The notes under the pieces were generated by a model. It worked only from the letters and a program-made list of their open reading frames with translations. It made no database searches and was not told the origin of the DNA. DNA of 8,538 bases from Victivallales bacterium (GTDB lineage: Bacteria > Verrucomicrobiota > Lentisphaeria > Oligosphaerales > Lenti-02), in the NCBI GenBank assembly GCA_018648945.1, contig JABGQJ010000310.1, positions 1 through 8,538 on the forward strand, read 5' to 3'. Both the position numbers and the translations under genes were made by a program. Each line of letters opens with the position of its first letter. Position 1 is the first letter of the stretch. Below are positions 5,832 through 8,538 of the stretch, one piece after another.

Positions 5832-8357
5832 CTACCCCTGGTCAAGCACCTCTCGCACCTTTGCAGTCAAGGCACGGACCGCAAAGGGCTTCTGGATAAA
5901 CGGCGGATCCTCGTCCTGCATGCCGTGATGGGCAAGCACGTTGCCGGTGTAGCCAGACATGTAGAGCACCTTCAGGTCGGGGAGTCGCTCGGCGGCCTGG
6001 AGGAATAGCTCCTTGCCGTTCAGCCCCGGCATGATCACATCGGTCAGCAGGAGATGCACCGGCCCGTCGTGTTGGTCCAGGATCGCCAATGCATCGCTGC
6101 CGTTCTCGGCTACCAGGACCGTATAGCCTTGCTGCTTGAGAATCGCGCGTGCCAGATGGCGCACCTGCTCCTCATCCTCGGCCAGCAGGACTGTCTCGTT
6201 GCCCTCCGGGCCAACGGCCGCGCGGCGGCCGGGAGGACCCCCTTCGGCGGGGGCCTGCCCGGAGACGGGGAGGTAGATCTTGAAGGTCGTTCCCTTGCCC
6301 GCTTCGCTGTAGAGCCAAATGTTGCCGCCATGCTGCTTGACGATGCCGTGGACCGTGGCCAGACCCAACCCCGTGCCTTGCTCTCCCTTGGTGGAGAAGA
6401 ACGGGTCGAACGCGTGTCCGCGAGTCTCCTCGTCCATGCCGCACCCCGTGTCGCTGACGGCAAGCATGACATAGGTGCCCGGCTGCACGTCCTGGTGTGC
6501 GTCCGCATAGTCCTCGTCCAGCACCACGAGTGCGGTCTCGATGGTCAGCACTCCCCCCTCTGGCATGGCAGCGCCGGCGTTCACTGCCAGGTTCATGATC
6601 ACCTGCTCCACTTGGCCGATATCCGCCATGACTGTGGGAATATTGGGGGACGGGATGATCCTGATCTCAATGTCTTCCCGGATTGCGCGCCTCAACAGCT
6701 TCTCGAACCTCCTCACCGCCTCGCCCATATCGACTGGCCTGTATTCCAGCGTCTGCTTGCGGCTGAAGGCCAGCAGTTGCCGCACCAGATCCCGAGCCCG
6801 GAATCCCGCGCGCAGGATCTCGTCCACGGACTCCCGGCGCTCATCCTCGGGCCCGAGGTCATCCAACAGCATCTCCCCATAGCCGAGGATAGGGGAAAGC
6901 AGGTTATTCAGATCGTGTGCGACCCCGCCGGCTAGCCGCCCAATGGACTCTACCTTCTGGGCTCGGTGGTACTGTTCCTCCAGCTTCCTCTTCTCCTCCT
7001 CGGCCCGCTTCCGTTCGGTAATGAAGCGCGCCTGCTGCACATTCTGGTAGGCAGTGGTGGACAACTGGTTGGCAAGGGTAAACAGGACCTGGGCAATCCG
7101 CCCGAACTGCTCGCGCGACATGGCGGGCACGTCGCGGAAAGCCTCGACAACAGCCCCTTCATCGGCCCCGATTTCGCGGGCATACTCGCGCATCTTCTCC
7201 TCGGTCTGCGTGTCGTCTCGCACCTGCCCGATCAGCCAGTTGGCAATGTGTTTGCCCCCGACCGAGATGGCGGCGCCGGCATCCCATAACCCCCCGCTCA
7301 TGCATGGCTGAATGGTGGGGCCGTGGGGATCCACATGCCCCAGCGCGGCGTCGGACTTGTAGCAGTTGGCGCGGCCCTTCTCTGTCTCGCGAATGATGCC
7401 GTTGCATAGACGGCAGAAGTTGCTGGGCTTGGTGATGGGGGTGCCGTCCACCTGCGTGATGATCGAAGCGACGCCGGTGGCGTTGGAGAATTCGTCCTGA
7501 AGGCGTTGGATATCGCCCAGGTTGAACAGGTCCTCGAAGGCTACTTCGTTGGCATCGTCCAGGGGTTGAGTCAGCGCCACGAGGCGCCTCTCCATTGCCT
7601 CTTCGACCTGCTTCAGTTCGGTAAGGTCGCGATACACGCAGCACACCGACGTGACTGTGCCGTCGGCATCCCGGATCGGGGTGAGGATCGAGTCGGTGTG
7701 GTATACGCGCCCCTGCATCTCTGTTTGGTCCTGGACGCGCAGCTTCTCCCCAGTCGCCAGGACGTGATCGATGCGGTCCATCCAGAGCTGCATGAAGTCG
7801 GGGATATGCCCCAATCCGTCGCGGATGCTCTTGCCGACGACCTTGTCGAGAGTGGTGCCCACGTGGTCGACCGCTGCCTGGTTGGCGTACAGGTAGTTGT
7901 AGTCCTTGTCCCAGATCAGCACGCAGTCCTGGGCCGAATCGAATGCGGCCCGGAAGCGCTCCTCGCTCTCGCGCAACTTCTCCGCCGCCCGCTTACGCTC
8001 GGTGATGTCGCGCAACACGGCGGTGACGCCGATGTGGTTCCCCTGTTCGTCATCGTGCCGACTCAGCGTAATCTCGACAGGCACGCGGCACCCGTCCGCA
8101 GTCAGGCACTCGTCTTCGACGTCCAGAACCGACCCCATCTCAAGCACGCGACGAGTCACCTCCGCTTGTTGTGCGTGCCGATCCTCAGGGCAGAAGCGCG
8201 AGACCGGCGAGCCCATCGCGTCCGCCTCGGAACAGCCAAGCAACTTCTCCGCTGCCGGGTTGAGCAGCACGATCCTCCCATCTAGATCGATGGCGACGAC
8301 CGCGTCGTTGATCGTGGCCCACACCGCAGCATGGCGTTGTGCCTGAGTCACCTTCAT
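5832..8357 (-). CDS. Cytosolic hybrid sensor histidine kinase: PAS-PAS-PocR-HisKA-HATPase-REC
   Basis: An 841-residue hybrid kinase that autophosphorylates on His and can pass phosphate to its own receiver. The first PAS domain is at about 10-118 (ending VLRDITERK) and the second at about 126-248 (VYRDLTELK). A PocR ligand-sensor domain follows at about 270-440, with cysteines C315, C318, C332 and C352. After a coiled coil (447-470) comes HisKA with phospho-acceptor H481 in VAHDLNN. In the HATPase domain the N-box is NLAVNAGAAMPEGG (589-602), G1 is DTGCGMD (636-642), the F-box is DPFFSTK (651-657) and G2 is GTGLGL (661-666). The receiver is at about 721-840, with D728, phospho-acceptor D773 in LLTDVIMPG, S801 and K823. 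There are no membrane segments. The start at 8357 has GGGGA about 6 nt upstream. The frame is open to an ATG at 8522, but that extra part is Arg/Pro-rich, has no SD and resembles no domain. No partner response regulator is in the window. Confidence 0.92.
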   Translation of the reverse strand: MKVTQAQRHAAVWATINDAVVAIDLDGRIVLLNPAAEKLLGCSEADAMGSPVSRFCPEDRHAQQAEVTRRVLEMGSVLDVEDECLTADGCRVPVEITLSRHDDEQGNHIGVTAVLRDITERKRAAEKLRESEERFRAAFDSAQDCVLIWDKDYNYLYANQAAVDHVGTTLDKVVGKSIRDGLGHIPDFMQLWMDRIDHVLATGEKLRVQDQTEMQGRVYHTDSILTPIRDADGTVTSVCCVYRDLTELKQVEEAMERRLVALTQPLDDANEVAFEDLFNLGDIQRLQDEFSNATGVASIITQVDGTPITKPSNFCRLCNGIIRETEKGRANCYKSDAALGHVDPHGPTIQPCMSGGLWDAGAAISVGGKHIANWLIGQVRDDTQTEEKMREYAREIGADEGAVVEAFRDVPAMSREQFGRIAQVLFTLANQLSTTAYQNVQQARFITERKRAEEEKRKLEEQYHRAQKVESIGRLAGGVAHDLNNLLSPILGYGEMLLDDLGPEDERRESVDEILRAGFRARDLVRQLLAFSRKQTLEYRPVDMGEAVRRFEKLLRRAIREDIEIRIIPSPNIPTVMADIGQVEQVIMNLAVNAGAAMPEGGVLTIETALVVLDEDYADAHQDVQPGTYVMLAVSDTGCGMDEETRGHAFDPFFSTKGEQGTGLGLATVHGIVKQHGGNIWLYSEAGKGTTFKIYLPVSGQAPAEGGPPGRRAAVGPEGNETVLLAEDEEQVRHLARAILKQQGYTVLVAENGSDALAILDQHDGPVHLLLTDVIMPGLNGKELFLQAAERLPDLKVLYMSGYTGNVLAHHGMQDEDPPFIQKPFAVRALTAKVREVLDQG

Positions 8358-8380
8358 CGGCGATCCCCAAGCAACACGGA

Positions 8381-8397
8381 GGCCCGTCCATCGGGCC
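8381..8397 (-). promoter_or_regulatory. Hairpin in the presumed kinase mRNA leader
   Basis: GGCCCG (8381-8386) and CGGGCC (8392-8397) form a perfect 6-bp all-G/C stem with a 5-nt loop. It ends about 23 nt upstream of the chosen kinase ATG. If transcription starts near 8471 it would lie in the 5' leader and could affect ribosome access. Confidence 0.35.
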
Positions 8398-8465
8398 CGG
8401 GCGGCAGGCCATCCGCAGGAACGGCGAGGGCGAGAGCGAGGCAGTGCATGTCGCGTTTTCCGGTT

Positions 8466-8507
8466 GTCCCCCACGGGGACTCTAGTGTTGCGGAGGGCAG
8501 CAAGCAA
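8466..8507 (-). promoter_or_regulatory. Candidate kinase promoter with a palindrome at the start site
   Basis: On the minus strand TTGCTT (complement at 8502-8507) and TAGAGT (complement at 8479-8484) are separated by exactly 17 bp, a weak-to-moderate sigma70-type match. The predicted start, near 8471-8473, falls inside the perfect palindrome GTCCCC-CAC-GGGGAC (8466-8480). That location suits an operator, or a hairpin at the 5' end of the transcript. If this promoter is used, the ATG at 8522 is not transcribed, which supports the start at 8357. Confidence 0.35.
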
Positions 8508-8538
8508 CCACGGGCTTCCCATTTGGGCTTGTATACGG

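Noticed and set aside
8358..8522. Kinase start at 8522, adding 55 residues
   Set aside because: The added residues are Arg/Pro-rich with no domain, there is no SD, and a candidate promoter lies inside this stretch. PAS homology begins shortly after the Met at 8357.

Overview
This window is GC-rich (roughly 60-65% by eye) and reads as chromosomal DNA of a free-living, Gram-negative-style bacterium. It holds five complete genes on the + strand, one complete gene on the - strand, and the 5' end of another - strand gene at the left edge. Almost every start has a clear purine-rich Shine-Dalgarno (SD) site. The single-chain glycyl-tRNA synthetase, the S41 protease, the glycosidase-like propeller, the small secreted CxC/CxxC protein and the degenerate intergenic short repeats suggest an uncultivated PVC/FCB-type lineage (Planctomycetes, Verrucomicrobia, Lentisphaerae or a relative). 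That taxonomic guess is weak and is not needed for the gene calls.

Layout. Positions 1-148 hold the first 49 codons of an unidentified leftward gene. Positions 149-449 are a divergent intergenic region with a dyad, a sigma70-like promoter and a leader hairpin for glyQS. Then follow, all rightward: glyQS (450-1778), a C-terminal processing protease (1810-3132), a repeat-filled gap (about 3119-3348), dapB (3361-4167), a five-bladed beta-propeller glycosidase-like protein (4207-5250) and a small secreted Cys-containing protein (5335-5772). Gaps of 31, 39 and 84 bp suggest cotranscription, with the repeat-filled gap as the main possible break. From the right, a hybrid sensor histidine kinase (PAS-PAS-PocR-HisKA-HATPase-REC) runs leftward from 8357 to 5832, convergent with the + strand genes.

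Functionally the rightward genes are mostly housekeeping: glycine charging of tRNA, envelope proteolysis, and the lysine/diaminopimelate branch that feeds cell-wall synthesis. The two genes after dapB have no obvious pathway link to it. The kinase looks like an independent cytosolic sensor whose PocR domain suggests detection of a small ligand.

The most unusual item is the gap between the protease and dapB. It is a composite of short tandem arrays: 8-mers of GAATGATG type on the left, the reverse complement 8-mers (CATCATTC type) on the right, and a 9-mer array between them, ending in a C10 tract beside the dapB SD. The left array runs into the protease gene and supplies its last codons and stop. 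I saw no CRISPR array, insertion sequence, tRNA or rRNA, and no clearly new multi-gene system.
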